DNA of 59,791 bases, from assembly GCF_026319305.1 (NCBI RefSeq), contig NZ_JAPDMV010000019.1, positions 1 to 59,791 on the forward strand, given 5' to 3'. The notes below the pieces were generated by a model. The model saw only the letters and a program-made list of their open reading frames with translations. It was not told where the DNA came from and made no database searches. Numbering within the stretch: the first letter of the stretch is position 1; every line of letters starts with the position of its first letter. Positions 1 through 7,755 of this stretch are shown in pieces. Made by a program: the position numbers and the translations under genes. This DNA is from Methylophaga sp. OBS4 (GTDB lineage Bacteria > Pseudomonadota > Gammaproteobacteria > Nitrosococcales > Methylophagaceae).

Positions 1-1389
1 CATCACTACCTGACGCGGGTGCTGGCGGTTAATCTCAAACAGGGGCGTTGGGACAAGCTACTTTATATCATTGCCCTGTCAGGGCTGGTCCATGCCGCAA
101 TCGGCATTGCCCAGATCTGGTTAAAAGCGGATATGCCTTATCTGTTACCCAAATCACCTAATGGTGTGCCTTCCGGTTTATTTCAGCAGATTAACAATCA
201 GGCCACTTTTCTGGTGGCGGTGATCAGTCTGTCGCTGTTCCTGGCTGCCAGACCTTTGTTGTATAAACGCCGGCTGTTTATGCAACTGTTGCTGGTCATC
301 ACGGTGTTGTTGTCAGCGTATATTGTGGGTGTGTCAGGTTCGCGTATTGGCGCCCTGACGTTGTTTATTTCCGTGCCGTTATTAATTTTTGCTTTACGCA
401 GACCCTTACTCAGAAACAGTCGTTTCTCTGCGGCCATTTTACTGGCCATCGTGATGGGTTTTTCAGCAGGCCTTCTGCCCGGAACTTCAAAAGCGATTGA
501 TAAAACGGTAGCCATGCAATCGGGCTATTCCGGTTCAGCGCGGTTGGGTATTTACAAAATCTCACTGGATCTGGTGGCGGAAAAACCTGTTTTCGGACAT
601 GGCGTTGGCAGTTTTGCAAGCGTTTTCCAGTTTGCCCGGCCAGCCTTTTTTGAACAAAATCCGGATGGCACATTACCCAAGCAAATAGTCAGCCATCCGC
701 ACAATGAAATTATCCAATGGCTAGTGGAAGGCGGCCTGATAGCCCTGATGGGGATCGTTCTGGTTGCTATTGGTGTTTTGCGGGCATTACGGCAAACAGG
801 CTGGTCAAGAGGGCTGGCTTATACAGGCTTGCTGTTGCCCATTGTTCTGCACACCCAGGTGGAGCTGCCACTCTATACGTCAATTTTGCACTGGTTTGTG
901 TTGGTGATATTGCTGGCGCTACCCTTCAGCCATCAACTTACAAACAGAAATAACAGCCTGACCATTTATGCCAATAAACTGGCTGCCATCAGTCTCTGGG
1001 CGATAGTGGGCATATTTATCTTGTTCTTATTGCATACTGTCCGCTCAAACTGGGACTTTGTCGCTTTCTATAAAGGCGAGCAGCGGGAAAATCCATTACA
1101 AATTGCCAAGCAAAATCCGTATTTATCCGACCAGGCGCAATGGATAGATATGAGCGCGATGATGTATTCCAGCATGCAGTATGGTTTAAAAGACAATGTC
1201 GAGTTTTACACCAACTGGGGCGAACAATACCTCACTAAACGCCCGGATGTGGATCTGTATCAAAAACTCACGGATGCCTATGAGTTTCTGGGTAATAAAC
1301 CGGCATACTGTGATGTAGCAAAGCGTGGCTTTGAAATCTATCCTCAGGCTGAGCGTCTTCAACGGGCAGTGGAATATTGCCGGTACTGA
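1..1389 (+). CDS. pglL: PglL/Wzy-type O-oligosaccharyltransferase, 5' end outside window
   Basis: Polytopic inner-membrane protein that probably transfers lipid-linked glycan to protein Ser/Thr in the periplasm. The frame is open from base 1, so the gene begins upstream; 462 codons are visible. A chain of hydrophobic segments is followed by a periplasmic loop with SHPHNE at codons 231-236. This loop is the Wzy_C signature, and its second His is the catalytic residue described for Neisseria PglL. Further membrane helices and a soluble C-terminal tail of about 110 residues follow, as in PglL/Wzy_C_2 proteins. The pilin gene starts 154 bases downstream, which argues for pilin O-glycosylation rather than O-antigen ligation (WaaL) or polymerisation (Wzy). 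The family assignment is firm; the substrate is inferred from context. Confidence 0.82.
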   Translation, partial: HHYLTRVLAVNLKQGRWDKLLYIIALSGLVHAAIGIAQIWLKADMPYLLPKSPNGVPSGLFQQINNQATFLVAVISLSLFLAARPLLYKRRLFMQLLLVITVLLSAYIVGVSGSRIGALTLFISVPLLIFALRRPLLRNSRFSAAILLAIVMGFSAGLLPGTSKAIDKTVAMQSGYSGSARLGIYKISLDLVAEKPVFGHGVGSFASVFQFARPAFFEQNPDGTLPKQIVSHPHNEIIQWLVEGGLIALMGIVLVAIGVLRALRQTGWSRGLAYTGLLLPIVLHTQVELPLYTSILHWFVLVILLALPFSHQLTNRNNSLTIYANKLAAISLWAIVGIFILFLLHTVRSNWDFVAFYKGEQRENPLQIAKQNPYLSDQAQWIDMSAMMYSSMQYGLKDNVEFYTNWGEQYLTKRPDVDLYQKLTDAYEFLGNKPAYCDVAKRGFEIYPQAERLQRAVEYCRY

Positions 1390-1473
1390 CAAATATGGTC
1401 ACTTTATGACGTTGATGGTTGCTTTTAATTATTAAGCCCTGGACTAAACCAATATAAAACAGCGTGTTGGTTA

Positions 1474-1491
1474 TTGGCATAAAAGTAGCAT
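1474..1491 (+). promoter_or_regulatory. sigma-54-like promoter of the pilin gene
   Basis: TTGGCAT, five bases, then TAGCAT matches the -24/-12 layout TGGCAC-N5-TTGCA with the right spacing and one change in each half. It lies about 52 bases before the pilin start codon. Many pilA genes are driven by sigma-54 with PilR, so position and context agree, although the -12 element is not perfect. Confidence 0.6.
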
Positions 1492-1500
1492 CAATTTAAA

Positions 1501-1520
1501 CAGCAAATTTGGGTTTGCTG
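1501..1520 (+). other. hairpin in the pilin 5' leader
   Basis: CAGCAAA, a six-base loop and TTTGCTG form a perfect 7-bp stem in the transcribed leader, 10 bases before the AAGGAG ribosome binding site (1531-1536). A 5' stem of this kind may stabilise an abundant pilin mRNA. That role is inferred. Confidence 0.45.
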
Positions 1521-1543
1521 GTTTCATCAACAAGGAGATTGAA

Positions 1544-1987
1544 ATGAAAAAAACACAACAAGGTTTTACATTGATCGAGCTGATGATCGTGGTTGCGATT
1601 ATTGGTATTTTGGCGGCTATTGCGATCCCTGCCTATCAGGACTACACCATCAGAGCAAAAGTCCAAGAAGGTGTTAGTGCCTCTTCACCGGCAAGAACAT
1701 CGCTCGGCGTCGCATGCAGTGAAGCTGAGAGTTTAGCAAGTCAAACTAATGCTACTCTGGAGTTGCCAACAAATACTGACTACGCTAACGGCAATAAGTA
1801 TATCGAATCTGTCACTGTTGCAGGTGTCGATGCCTCAACTGCTACTGTGACCATTGATTATAACACCGCAATTCCACAGTTAGCCGGTGGCCAAGTAGTT
1901 TATACTGGTACTTGCCGAGACACTGGTACAACCTGGGCCATCACAGCAACAGGTGGCTTCCCAACTAAGTATCTGCCTAAAGAGTAA
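1544..1987 (+). CDS. pilA: type IV major pilin (PilA-like prepilin)
   Basis: 147-residue prepilin, the structural subunit of a type IVa pilus. A short basic leader MKKTQQG is cut by prepilin peptidase before [20 protein letters not shown], with Glu at mature position 5. This hydrophobic helix is followed by the usual [14 protein letters not shown] spine. The globular domain has two cysteines (residues 57 and 123 by count, in ACSEAE and GTCRDT) that could form the C-terminal disulfide loop. A strong AAGGAG site precedes the ATG by 7 bases. It follows a glycosyltransferase gene and has its own sigma-54-like promoter, so it is probably transcribed alone. Immediately after the stop codon the sequence becomes a 9-base tandem array belonging to the next element. 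Confidence 0.95.
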   Translation: MKKTQQGFTLIELMIVVAIIGILAAIAIPAYQDYTIRAKVQEGVSASSPARTSLGVACSEAESLASQTNATLELPTNTDYANGNKYIESVTVAGVDASTATVTIDYNTAIPQLAGGQVVYTGTCRDTGTTWAITATGGFPTKYLPKE

Positions 1988-1993
1988 ATCAAA

Positions 1994-2029
1994 AATCAAA
2001 GGAATCAAAGGAATCAAAGGAATCAAAGG
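1994..2029 (+). repeat. tandem array of AATCAAAGG, four units
   Basis: Four perfect copies of the 9-mer AATCAAAGG, preceded by a degenerate AAATCAA. The array starts seven bases after the pilin stop codon and runs into the left RAYT end motif. Confidence 0.9.
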
Positions 2030-2042
2030 GGTCAGACACGAT
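2028..2042 (+). repeat. left inverted terminal repeat of the RAYT element
   Basis: GGGGTCAGACACGAT is the perfect reverse complement of 2874-2888. The flanking bases (AATCAA on the left, TTGATT on the right) extend the symmetry imperfectly. Confidence 0.85.
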
Positions 2043-2069
2043 TGATTCTGATTTGATCTGAAAGATGCG

Positions 2070-2100
2070 AAAAAGCCCTGGAGCAATCCGGGGCTTTTTT
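2070..2100 (+). terminator. intrinsic terminator between pilin and RAYT genes
   Basis: AAAAAGCCCTGGA, a short loop and TCCGGGGCTTTTTT form a strong GC stem with an A tract on one side and a T tract on the other, so it may work in both directions. It lies inside the inverted repeats of the RAYT element. Either it is the pilin terminator displaced by the insertion, or it belongs to the element and shields the transposase from pilin transcription. Confidence 0.85.
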
Positions 2101-2152
2101 GTTTGTAGAGCAGACGTTAGGATATGAAGGAATGTTTCAAAAGGATTTGAAG

Positions 2153-2863
2153 ATGGCACGTCTACCAAGATTTGAACTACTGGGTCATTCCCAACACGTT
2201 ATTATCCGTGGCAACAATCGTCAGATTATTTTCGTTGCTGACGAGGATTATGTTTTCTATCTCGAAAAACTGGCAGAGGCCTGTGACCGCTATGACTGTC
2301 AAGTGCATGCTTATGTATTAATGACAAACCATGTTCATCTGTTGATGACGCCACTGGAGTCAGGGGCAATCGGCAAGGTTATGCAGAGTGTTGGTCGTCG
2401 TTATGTTCAATATTTCAATCATTGCTATCAACGCACCGGGACATTATGGGAAGGGCGCTATAAGTCGGCACTGATTGACAGCGACCGCTACGCACTCACC
2501 TGTTATCGTTATATCGAAATGAATCCTGTTCGTGCCGGGATGGTGCAGTCTCCCGCAGAATACCGTTGGTCGAGCTATCATACCAATGCTCTGGGTAAGT
2601 CTGATGAGTTGATAACTCCACATGAGCTTTATTCTGAGCTGGCTGAAGATGATGTCCGTCGTCAACAAATCTATCGGGAGTTAGTCAGTGAGCAAGTCGA
2701 TGCAAGTGTGATAGACGATCTGCGAAGAGCCACAAACAAAGGTTGGGCGGTGGGTAGCGAACGATTTAAAACGCAGGCTGAAAAGTTGATTGGCAGACGT
2801 GTTTCACCCAGTGCGCGGGGAGGGGATCGCAAATCTCAACGATTCAAAGACAAAAAAGCGTGA
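2153..2863 (+). CDS. REP-associated tyrosine transposase (RAYT, Y1_Tnp family)
   Basis: 236-residue HUH single-strand transposase of the IS200/RAYT class. The chosen start, MARLPR, is the usual N-terminus of the family and has AAGGA upstream; an upstream start at 2099 would add 18 residues that look like leader. The metal-binding HUH pair is H60-V-H62 in MTNHVHLL. Candidate nucleophilic tyrosines are Y84 and Y87 in the helix RRYVQYFN. The family block GTLWEGRYKS (97-106) and YIEMNPVRAG (120-129) follow. RAYTs act on REP-like palindromes, and the gene is bracketed by inverted ends that match that mode of action. The C-terminal 60 residues are basic and may bind DNA. Confidence 0.93.
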   Translation: MARLPRFELLGHSQHVIIRGNNRQIIFVADEDYVFYLEKLAEACDRYDCQVHAYVLMTNHVHLLMTPLESGAIGKVMQSVGRRYVQYFNHCYQRTGTLWEGRYKSALIDSDRYALTCYRYIEMNPVRAGMVQSPAEYRWSSYHTNALGKSDELITPHELYSELAEDDVRRQQIYRELVSEQVDASVIDDLRRATNKGWAVGSERFKTQAEKLIGRRVSPSARGGDRKSQRFKDKKA

Positions 2864-2873
2864 GATATTTTCG

Positions 2874-2888
2874 ATCGTGTCTGACCCC
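2874..2888 (+). repeat. right inverted terminal repeat of the RAYT element
   Basis: ATCGTGTCTGACCCC, the perfect reverse complement of 2028-2042, begins 10 bases after the transposase stop codon. The 17 bases at 2877-2893 recur exactly at 3841-3857. Confidence 0.85.
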
Positions 2889-2953
2889 ATTGATTAACCC
2901 CATTGATTTTATTTTTGATTTTGGCATTGATTTGCCATTGATTCCCATTGATT
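2888..2953 (+). repeat. irregular array of CATTGATT units
   Basis: Five copies of CATTGATT at 2888, 2901, 2925, 2936 and 2946 with spacers of 2 to 16 bases. Read on the other strand the unit is AATCAATG, close to the AATCAAAGG of the left array, so the two arrays mirror each other around the transposase. Confidence 0.8.
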
Positions 2954-2970
2954 AAAAAGCTTTATTAAGT

Positions 2971-2986
2971 GTACTATTAATAGTAC
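2971..2986 (+). promoter_or_regulatory. palindromic operator of the toxin-antitoxin operon
   Basis: GTACTATTAATAGTAC is a perfect 16-bp palindrome 18 bases upstream of the antitoxin start codon. Phd/YefM antitoxins repress their own operon by binding such palindromes, so this is the likely autoregulatory site. It begins only 17 bases after the last CATTGATT unit. Confidence 0.75.
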
Positions 2987-3004
2987 TGTTAAGGGGGCGA
3001 TAAG

Positions 3005-3250
3005 ATGATTACTGCAAACGATATTAAAACCAAAGGTGTGTCGAGTGTAGAGGAAGCACTCCGTGGCCATAGCGAGGCGATGATTACGGTACGTGGCAAG
3101 CAAAAGTATGTCGTGATGCGCGTGGAGGACTATCAGCAGCTTCGTGAGGCAGAGCTGGAGGCCGCCTTGTGGGAAAGCCGCCGTGATATCGAAAACAAAG
3201 CTTTTAAAACGCAATCTGTTGCTGAACATATTCAAGAATTGTTCGATTAA
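3005..3250 (+). CDS. antitoxin, Phd/YefM family
   Basis: 81-residue DNA-binding antitoxin. The N-terminal part (residues 1-50) has the Phd/YefM fold pattern: ITANDIKTKGVSSVEEAL, then an ITVRGKQKYVVMRVEDYQQL strand-helix unit. The acidic C-terminal half would wrap the toxin. AAGGGGG lies upstream of the ATG. Its stop codon overlaps the toxin start (TAATG), the usual translational coupling of these pairs. It should repress the operon through the palindrome at 2971-2986. The family is recognised from sequence features; the subfamily is uncertain. Confidence 0.85.
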   Translation: MITANDIKTKGVSSVEEALRGHSEAMITVRGKQKYVVMRVEDYQQLREAELEAALWESRRDIENKAFKTQSVAEHIQELFD

Positions 3251-3528
3251 TGGCGTATCAGCTGCTTTTTACGGAAAGCTATCTGAAACGCGCCAAACGC
3301 TTTGCAAAACGTCATCCTGAGTTGCGATCGCAATATGAAAAAATATTGTTGCTATTGGAGCAAAACCCTTTCCATCCATCACTTCGCTTGCATCCATTGA
3401 CGGGGCGTTTATCCGGCCTGCATTCGGTCTCTATCAATCTCAATTACCGCTTGACGCTTGAGCTGATTATTCATGATGAACGGATTATTCCGATTAATGT
3501 TGGCAGCCATGAAGAGGTGTATCGGTAA
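3250..3528 (+). CDS. toxin, RelE/ParE superfamily (YafQ/RelE-like)
   Basis: 92-residue basic protein starting inside the antitoxin stop codon. RelE-like pattern: an N-terminal strand and helix (YQLLFTESYLKRAKRFAKRH), a second helix with ILLLLEQNPFHPSLRLHPL, the strand LHSVSINLNYRLTLEL with Arg, and a C-terminal IINVGSHEEVY-like strand with His and Tyr. RelE-type toxins cleave mRNA on the ribosome; ParE relatives target gyrase. The LHPLTGRLSGLHSVSINLNYRL segment is typical of RelE/YafQ mRNA interferases, so I favour that activity. Length is normal and no disruption is visible, so the pair looks active. Confidence 0.85.
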   Translation: MAYQLLFTESYLKRAKRFAKRHPELRSQYEKILLLLEQNPFHPSLRLHPLTGRLSGLHSVSINLNYRLTLELIIHDERIIPINVGSHEEVYR

Positions 3529-3553
3529 ACAAACTTGCAAGCTGGTATTTTTG

Positions 3554-3597
3554 ATAAATCCGCAGATTACGCAGATGGTCGCAGATTATTCTGAAAG
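3554..3597 (+). repeat. dispersed repeat, TCCGCAGATTACGC family, copy A
   Basis: ATAAATCCGCAGATTACGC followed by an AGATGG(T/A)CGCAGATTATTCT segment. It is nearly identical to the start of copy C at 19982, and its first 19 bases match copy B at 17786. This copy has only the left arm well preserved. Confidence 0.75.
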
Positions 3598-3822
3598 AAA
3601 AAGCGTTTCATCTGCGAAAGAAAATCAAAAGGGTCATCCATAAGTCGCTCCTGGCGAATTTGTCCCGCCAGGGGAGAGGGAATGGGATTCTTTCTCAAGG
3701 ACAGGAAATGACCATAGACTGAGAATGCATAAGCCTGTGCTGGAATTTGCTCAGGCGACTTTCATATACTGAACATGAAGGACTGGCAAATCTAGATAAT
3801 ATCTTTCTGATTTTAATGAGTT

Positions 3823-3857
3823 ATTCGTGGGGGTCCCTCAGTGTCTGACCCCATTGA
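3823..3857 (+). repeat. solo RAYT end with upstream shared segment
   Basis: GTGTCTGACCCCATTGA at 3841-3857 is identical to the right end of the RAYT element (2877-2893) in the same orientation. The preceding ATTCGTGGGGGTCCCTCA resembles 46595-46613. No transposase accompanies it, so it is a REP-like or MITE-like remnant. Confidence 0.65.
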
Positions 3858-3908
3858 CCTGGCGTCTGAGCCTACTGATAGCTGTACTGGCTATGAAAGC
3901 GTTGTAGT

Positions 3909-5243
3909 TTAATGTGGCTGGCTATCTTCGCGATAGCGTTCTGCCACAGCCTGGCCGCGGGGGAAATTGACCTTTAGACAGACTATAAATGCCAGGGCAA
4001 AGAAGAGTGCGCATAGCAGAATGGCGTTTTGCAAACCGACCCAGGCCTGCATCAGTCCGACACCGACCAGACCGATAATGGCGGCCAGTTTGTGGGACAG
4101 GCCCCAAAAACCGAAGAACTCTGCCGCTCTTGCTAACGGTGTTAATTGCCCGACAATGGCGCGACTGGCCGACTGGGTCGCCCCCAAACAAAGTCCGGCA
4201 GCAACGGCTACGACAATAAAGACATCCTGCATCTGTAATTCATGACCAAACTGGTTGAGCCAGGCTGTGAGTTGTGGCGTTTGCCAGATTAACAGGATGG
4301 CCAGGATCCAGAAAAGCAGGGTAAAGCCGTAGGTAAAACGACTGCCCATACGATCCTGTATCCAGCCAAACAGGATGGCACCGGCAGTGGCGGTGACTTG
4401 TACGGTGATAAAGGTCAATACCCGCATCCGCTCATCCCAGCCGATAACCTGAGCACCATAGATAAAGGTAAAGGCGATGATGATGTAGATGCCGGACATG
4501 GCAAATAAAGCTGAAAGCAGGAAGATACGCAGATCATGATAATCGGTCAGATAGGTCAGGCTGCTACGGACCCGTTTCAGTCCTTGCTGCCACATATCTG
4601 CCTGACCGACGGGATGCGGGGTGCCGTTTTCTTTTAGCCAGAGGAAGGTGGGTATAGCTGCCAGCAGAAAGAAGGCAGCGGCAAACGGCCCCACCCAACG
4701 GACATTGTCAAAGTTGTCGGCACTGACTTCGCCAAGAAATAACAGCGCGATACCGGTTGCTACCAGACCGCCAACATAACCGAGCGCCCAGCCGAAACCA
4801 GAGATCCGTCCAAGGTCTTTGGCTGGTCCCAAATCGGGCAGAAAGCTGGCGATAAAAGATTCACCAATTGAATAGGCATAGTTGGAGACCACAATTAACA
4901 GCATGCCGAGCAGGATGTAGCCGGGAGCAACAAAGTACAGCAGCGTGGTTGTTATCACGGTAACCAGATAACTGATAAACAGAAATTGCTTGCGCCGGGC
5001 GCTGAGGTCCATCACTGCGCCCAGAAAGGGCGCGGTTATTACAACAAGCAGGTAGCCAGTTGCCAGTGACAAACTCCACAGCAGGTTACCCAGCCGGTAG
5101 TTGTTTTCTGCATCACCGACAATGAGCCGGGTAAACAGATCACCAAAGATGACGGTAATGATAAGTAGAGTATAGGACTGATTGGCAAAGTCGAACATTG
5201 CCCAGCCGAGGATCTCTTTTTTGGAAGCGCGCTGGCGTGTCAT
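3909..5243 (-). CDS. MFS transporter, UMF1 (Atg22-like) family
   Basis: 444-residue inner-membrane protein with about 12 hydrophobic segments. The opening KKEILGWAMFDFANQSY is the hallmark of UMF1 proteins, which resemble yeast vacuolar effluxer Atg22. A cytoplasmic loop with MDLSARRKQFLFIS sits between helices 2 and 3, in the place of the MFS A-motif. FGFWGLSHKLAAIIG near residue 375 is also typical. Substrate is unknown for bacterial members; solute or amino-acid efflux is the usual guess. The gene stands alone between repeats and metG, convergent with the toxin gene. The ATG at 5243 gives the canonical N-terminus. Confidence 0.85.
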   Translation of the reverse strand: MTRQRASKKEILGWAMFDFANQSYTLLIITVIFGDLFTRLIVGDAENNYRLGNLLWSLSLATGYLLVVITAPFLGAVMDLSARRKQFLFISYLVTVITTTLLYFVAPGYILLGMLLIVVSNYAYSIGESFIASFLPDLGPAKDLGRISGFGWALGYVGGLVATGIALLFLGEVSADNFDNVRWVGPFAAAFFLLAAIPTFLWLKENGTPHPVGQADMWQQGLKRVRSSLTYLTDYHDLRIFLLSALFAMSGIYIIIAFTFIYGAQVIGWDERMRVLTFITVQVTATAGAILFGWIQDRMGSRFTYGFTLLFWILAILLIWQTPQLTAWLNQFGHELQMQDVFIVVAVAAGLCLGATQSASRAIVGQLTPLARAAEFFGFWGLSHKLAAIIGLVGVGLMQAWVGLQNAILLCALFFALAFIVCLKVNFPRGQAVAERYREDSQPH

Positions 5244-5555
5244 GGCATGGTCACCGGGCGTTTATTTTTGTGGTGGTGGTGGGCTAATGGTAGCAGTTGA
5301 TCCCCTAAAAGAGATGGTTCATGGCGCTAATGTTGCGTTAGATGCCAATGTTTTGACCACAGAACAAGTATTTTCGGTATTTTATGAATTCCCGCCTGCG
5401 CGTGAATATCAGCTTAATTTACAATTCGGGTGGCTTGGTAAACCTTGTATTCAAGTTTAGACAGGCAGCCATAGAAATCATTGATGGTGTTATAACGATA
5501 CATTCGTCATTCCCGCGTGGTCGCTGCCTACACGGGAATGATGGGTGTCCGGGAA
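5244..5555. other. intergenic stretch with hairpin repeat
   Basis: Between metG and the transporter gene, both on the minus strand. A plus-strand frame from an ATG at 5287 could encode 57 residues, but it has no ribosome binding site or recognisable motif. The only clear structure is the ATTCCCG hairpin at 5507-5541. Confidence 0.5.
5507..5541 (-). repeat. TCATTCCCG..CGGGAATGA hairpin downstream of metG
   Basis: TCATTCCCG (5507-5515) pairs with CGGGAATGA (5533-5541) in a perfect 9-bp stem 14 bases beyond the metG stop codon. Related hairpins lie at 21253-21330. It may double as a weak terminator for metG, but no T tract follows it on the minus strand. Confidence 0.6.
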
Positions 5556-7583
5556 TTATTTAACCCGCATACCCGGCTGGGCGCCGGCATCAGGGTTCAG
5601 GATAAACAAGTCTTTACCGCCCGGACCGGCAGCCAGCACCATGCCTTCCGACAGACCGAACCGCATTTTACGCGGTGCGAGGTTGGCAACCATCACGGTC
5701 AGTTTGCCAATCAAGTCTTCCGGTGAATAGGCCGATTTAATACCGGCAAACACCTGTTTTTCTCCCAGACCGATATCCAGCGTCAGTTTCAGCAGTTTGT
5801 CGGCGCCGTCGACATGTTCGGCATTAACGATTTTAGCGATACGGAGATCGATCTTGGCAAAGTCATCAAACTGGATTTCAGCGGCAATCGGGTCGATATA
5901 GCTGTCAGCTTGTACGTTGTCGGTTGTTTTTGTTTTGCTGGTCATATTTTCTTTTGAAGCTTCCAGAATGGCATCGAGTTTGTCTTTTTCAATGCGGGTC
6001 ATCAGCGGTTTGAACTTGTTGATGGTGTGATCCAGTAATGGCGTTTCAATATCAGCCCAGTTCATAGGGGCAATATTGAGGAAGGCTTCAGCCTGCTCGG
6101 CAGTGCGGGGCAATACCGGTTTCAGATAGGCCAGCAGAACGCGGAACAGGTTCATGCCCATGGTGCAAATAGCTTGAACTTCCGTCTCCTTACCTTCTTC
6201 TTTGGCCAGCACCCACGGTTTCATTTCGTCGATGTACTGGTTGGCGCGATCAGCCAGTGCCATGATTTCACGCATGGCCTGACCGAATTCACGCTGCTCA
6301 TAACGTTTGGCAATGGCTTCTGCCTGATTGCTGAAATCTCTGAACAAAGCCGGTTCACTTAATTCAGCCGCTAAGCGGCCGTCAAAGCGTTTGCTGATAA
6401 ATCCGGCGCAGCGGCTGGCAATATTCACCACTTTACCCACCAGATCTGCATTGATACGGGTCTGGAAGTCATCCAGGCTCAGGTCGATATCCTCAATGCC
6501 ACTGCCGAGTTTGGCGGCAAAATAGTAACGCAGATATTCGGGGCTGAGATGATCAAGATAAGTGCGGGCCTTGATAAAGGTGCCGCGGGACTTGGACATC
6601 TTTTTGCCATCAACCGTCAGAAAGCCGTGGGCGTAGATGTTGTCGGGTTGGCGGAAACCGGCACCTTCCAGCATCGCCGGCCAGAACAGGGCATGGAAGT
6701 AGATAATGTCCTTGCCGATAAAGTGGACGAGTTCGGTATCACTACCCGGCTTCATAAATGCGTCGAAGTCGATGCCGGTGCGGTCACAGTAATTTTTGAA
6801 GCTGGCCAGATAGCCGATAGGGGCATCCATCCACACATAAAAAAACTTGTTGTCTGTATCGGGTATCTCAAAGCCGAAATAGGGCGCATCACGGGAAATG
6901 TCCCAGTCCTGCAAGCCACTGTCGAACCATTCATTGAGTTTACGGCTGACTTCCGGTTGCAGATGGTCACTTTGCGTCCACTCTTTGAGGGTTTGTTCAA
7001 AGTCACCCAGCTTGAAAAAGTAATGCTCTGATTCTTTGGTGATCGGCGTGGCGCCGGACACTGCTGAAACCGGATTTTTCAGTTCAGTCGGATCATAGGT
7101 GGAGCCACAGGCTTCACAGTTGTCGCCATATTGATCGGCGGCGCCGCACTTGGGGCATTCGCCACGAATAAAACGATCCGGCAGAAACATTTCTTTTTCC
7201 GGATCATAGGCCTGACTGATGGTGCGGGCCTCGATATGGCCGGCATCACGGTTGGCGAGATAGATCTGGCTGGCCAAAGCCCTATTTTCAGGGCTGTGGG
7301 TGCTGTAATAATTATCAAAACCAATTGCAAACTCGGCAAAATCCGCTTGATGCTCTTTGCTGACATCACTGATTAATTGTTCGGGCGTAATGCCTTCGTT
7401 GTGCGCCCGCAACATGATGGGGGTGCCATGGGCATCATCAGCACAAACATAGTGACATTCATGGCCACGCATTTTTTGAAACCGCACCCAGATATCGGTT
7501 TGGATATACTCCACCAGATGACCGAGGTGAATCGATCCGTTGGCATAAGGCAGGGCGCTGGTGACCAGAATTTTTCTTTGCAT
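5556..7583 (-). CDS. metG: methionyl-tRNA synthetase
   Basis: 675-residue class I synthetase that charges tRNA-Met in the cytoplasm (E. coli protein 677). Start chosen at [16 protein letters not shown]; the frame is open 24 codons further upstream, but those residues are not family-like. Signature HLGH is at residues 19-22 and KMSKS at 328-332. The zinc knuckle has C143-x2-C146 and C156-x2-C159, the two-pair MetRS type 1 form. The C-terminal 110 residues from [16 protein letters not shown] form the tRNA-binding OB-fold that makes the dimer. Monocistronic, with a hairpin repeat just after the stop codon. Confidence 0.98.
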   Translation of the reverse strand: MQRKILVTSALPYANGSIHLGHLVEYIQTDIWVRFQKMRGHECHYVCADDAHGTPIMLRAHNEGITPEQLISDVSKEHQADFAEFAIGFDNYYSTHSPENRALASQIYLANRDAGHIEARTISQAYDPEKEMFLPDRFIRGECPKCGAADQYGDNCEACGSTYDPTELKNPVSAVSGATPITKESEHYFFKLGDFEQTLKEWTQSDHLQPEVSRKLNEWFDSGLQDWDISRDAPYFGFEIPDTDNKFFYVWMDAPIGYLASFKNYCDRTGIDFDAFMKPGSDTELVHFIGKDIIYFHALFWPAMLEGAGFRQPDNIYAHGFLTVDGKKMSKSRGTFIKARTYLDHLSPEYLRYYFAAKLGSGIEDIDLSLDDFQTRINADLVGKVVNIASRCAGFISKRFDGRLAAELSEPALFRDFSNQAEAIAKRYEQREFGQAMREIMALADRANQYIDEMKPWVLAKEEGKETEVQAICTMGMNLFRVLLAYLKPVLPRTAEQAEAFLNIAPMNWADIETPLLDHTINKFKPLMTRIEKDKLDAILEASKENMTSKTKTTDNVQADSYIDPIAAEIQFDDFAKIDLRIAKIVNAEHVDGADKLLKLTLDIGLGEKQVFAGIKSAYSPEDLIGKLTVMVANLAPRKMRFGLSEGMVLAAGPGGKDLFILNPDAGAQPGMRVK

Positions 7584-7755
7584 GAGTGATTCGCAACAAC
7601 CGTCTGAAAAAGCGTTTAAAGATACCAGAAATGGGTATTTTGTACTATGTAACAAAATATATAAATTGCTTGTCTATTGAAAACTTGCCGGCTTTAGTCT
7701 AGATTGGATATTTGCAACTCTTATATAAGATATATGACACTAACGGGGGAAGTTG

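Larger units (their letters stand above)
1994..2953 (+). mobile_element. RAYT-type element with inverted ends and mirrored short arrays
   Basis: A unit of about 960 bp. It has an array of AATCAAAGG (1994-2029), the end motif GGGGTCAGACACGAT (2028-2042), a transposase gene, the exact reverse complement ATCGTGTCTGACCCC (2874-2888), and an array based on CATTGATT (2888-2953), which is roughly the mirror of the left array. IS200/REP-associated elements use hairpin or palindromic ends with a single HUH/Y1 transposase. A perfect 15-bp terminal inverted repeat plus flanking arrays is the layout seen here. A further copy of the right end lies at 3841-3857. The exact outer boundary cannot be fixed without an empty site. 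Confidence 0.75.
3529..3908. other. intergenic stretch with two dispersed repeats
   Basis: No convincing gene. It holds a TCCGCAGATTACGC-family repeat (3554-3597), the short hairpin CTCCTGGCG..CGCCAGGGGAG near 3646-3675, and a solo copy of the RAYT right end (3841-3857). It separates the toxin gene from the convergent transporter gene. Confidence 0.6.

Noticed and set aside
1994-2029. Array AATCAAAGG as a CRISPR or phase-variable coding repeat
   Set aside because: Nine-base units without spacers and outside any reading frame; not a CRISPR and not in a coding region.
5287-5460. Short plus-strand frame between metG and the transporter
   Set aside because: 57 codons, no ribosome binding site, no recognisable family; left as intergenic.
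6549-7031. 160-codon plus-strand frame within metG
   Set aside because: Antisense shadow of a well-conserved synthetase; no ribosome binding site or motif.
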